NCBI GenBank assembly: GCA_937912175.1
Contig: CALDOU010000011.1
Coordinates: 1 to 23,659, forward strand
Length of the DNA stretch: 23,659 nt
Origin: an uncultured Clostridia bacterium
Lineage (GTDB): Bacteria; Bacillota; Clostridia; Oscillospirales; Acutalibacteraceae
Direction: 5' to 3'
Under the pieces are notes generated by a model, which ran no database searches, was not told the DNA's origin, and worked only from the letters and a program-made list of their open reading frames with translations. Shown here one piece after another: positions 23,544 through 23,659 of the stretch. Position 1 is the first letter of the stretch. Each line of letters begins with the position of its first letter. A program made the position numbers and the translations under genes.

Positions 23544-23659
23544 TTAAGTTTCTGTGGATAATTTTTCGGAGTTTTTTAATTTTTGCATGCCCTTTTCCAG
23601 CACCGTATAAAACGGTTCTTTATCGCTTTTTTGTTCCATGTCTATTTGTTCCAATTTTT
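23544..23659 (-). CDS. C-terminal end of an unidentified gene upstream of terL (possible small terminase)
   Basis: An open frame runs from the window edge to a TAA at 23546-23544 and encodes about 38 residues, ending in MQKLKNSEKLSTET. It is charged and probably helical. Its position immediately before terL on the same strand fits a small terminase subunit, but no motif is visible and the start lies outside the window. Confidence 0.45.
   Translation of the reverse strand, partial: KLEQIDMEQKSDKEPFYTVLEKGMQKLKNSEKLSTET

Larger units (their letters stand above)
17655..23659 (-). mobile_element. Phage head/packaging gene cluster (partial prophage or domesticated remnant)
   Basis: Eight minus-strand ORFs in the usual order of a tailed-phage late operon: possible terS (cut by the edge), terL, portal, protease/scaffold, major capsid, adaptor, head closure, and a small helical ORF. 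All complete ORFs are uninterrupted. No integrase, repressor, tail tube, tape measure, baseplate, lysis gene or clear attachment site is visible in the window. Base composition matches the AT-rich host. The cluster ends abruptly against the rimP promoter; its right limit is outside the window. Confidence 0.85.

Noticed and set aside
1..23659. CRISPR array, tRNA, rRNA or insertion sequence
   Set aside because: Scanning by eye showed no regularly spaced repeats, no cloverleaf-like sequence with T-loop consensus, and no transposase-like protein; the only tandem repeat is the one in rplI.

Overview
The window looks like a chromosomal segment of an AT-rich Clostridia-type Firmicute (my impression; an uncultured gut lineage near Oscillospiraceae would fit). 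Supporting signs are the gene order rimP-nusA-ylxR-ylxQ-infB-rbfA-nrnA-truB-ribF, the c-di-AMP phosphodiesterase GdpP next to rplI, RNase J, strong GGAGG ribosome binding sites and sigma-A type promoters. No rRNA, tRNA, CRISPR array or insertion sequence was recognised, and no gap between genes exceeds 300 bases; the largest is the 226-base rnhA/RNase J divergent region.

Layout. (1) 1-4542, plus strand: the 3' end of a polar amino acid ABC transporter ATPase, then tsaE-tsaB (tRNA t6A synthesis), rpiB, upp and a membrane-bound nucleotide-sugar 4,6-dehydratase. (2) 4624-5090: a bidirectional terminator and rnhA on the minus strand. (3) 5146-9873, plus strand: a perfect-consensus promoter, RNase J with a long basic N-terminal extension, gdpP, and rplI carrying a recent in-frame internal duplication. 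(4) 9906-17622, minus strand: the translation/transcription operon rimP-nusA-rnpM(ylxR)-ylxQ-infB-rbfA-nrnA-truB-ribF, read from an extended -10 promoter with a structured leader. Its last gene, ribF, has only the FAD synthetase domain. (5) 17655-23659, minus strand: a phage head module running in from the right edge: end of a small gene (possibly terS), terL, portal, protease/scaffold, major capsid, adaptor, probable head closure protein, and a last ORF resembling a tail-assembly chaperone. It stops 32 bases before the rimP promoter.

How the genes work together. GdpP converts c-di-AMP to pApA and an NrnA-type enzyme can degrade pApA, so both steps of c-di-AMP turnover may be encoded here. 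RNase J, RNase HI, RnpM and NrnA make the window rich in RNA metabolism. The rimP operon builds and runs the ribosome (RimP, RbfA, IF2, TruB) and couples it to transcription (NusA).

The most interesting part is the phage region. Every head-formation and packaging ORF is intact and shows its key motifs where they can be judged, yet no recognisable tail tube, tape measure, baseplate, lysis or integrase gene lies between it and the host operon. This may be a truncated prophage, a domesticated capsid/packaging module, or an assembly join; the sequence alone cannot decide.
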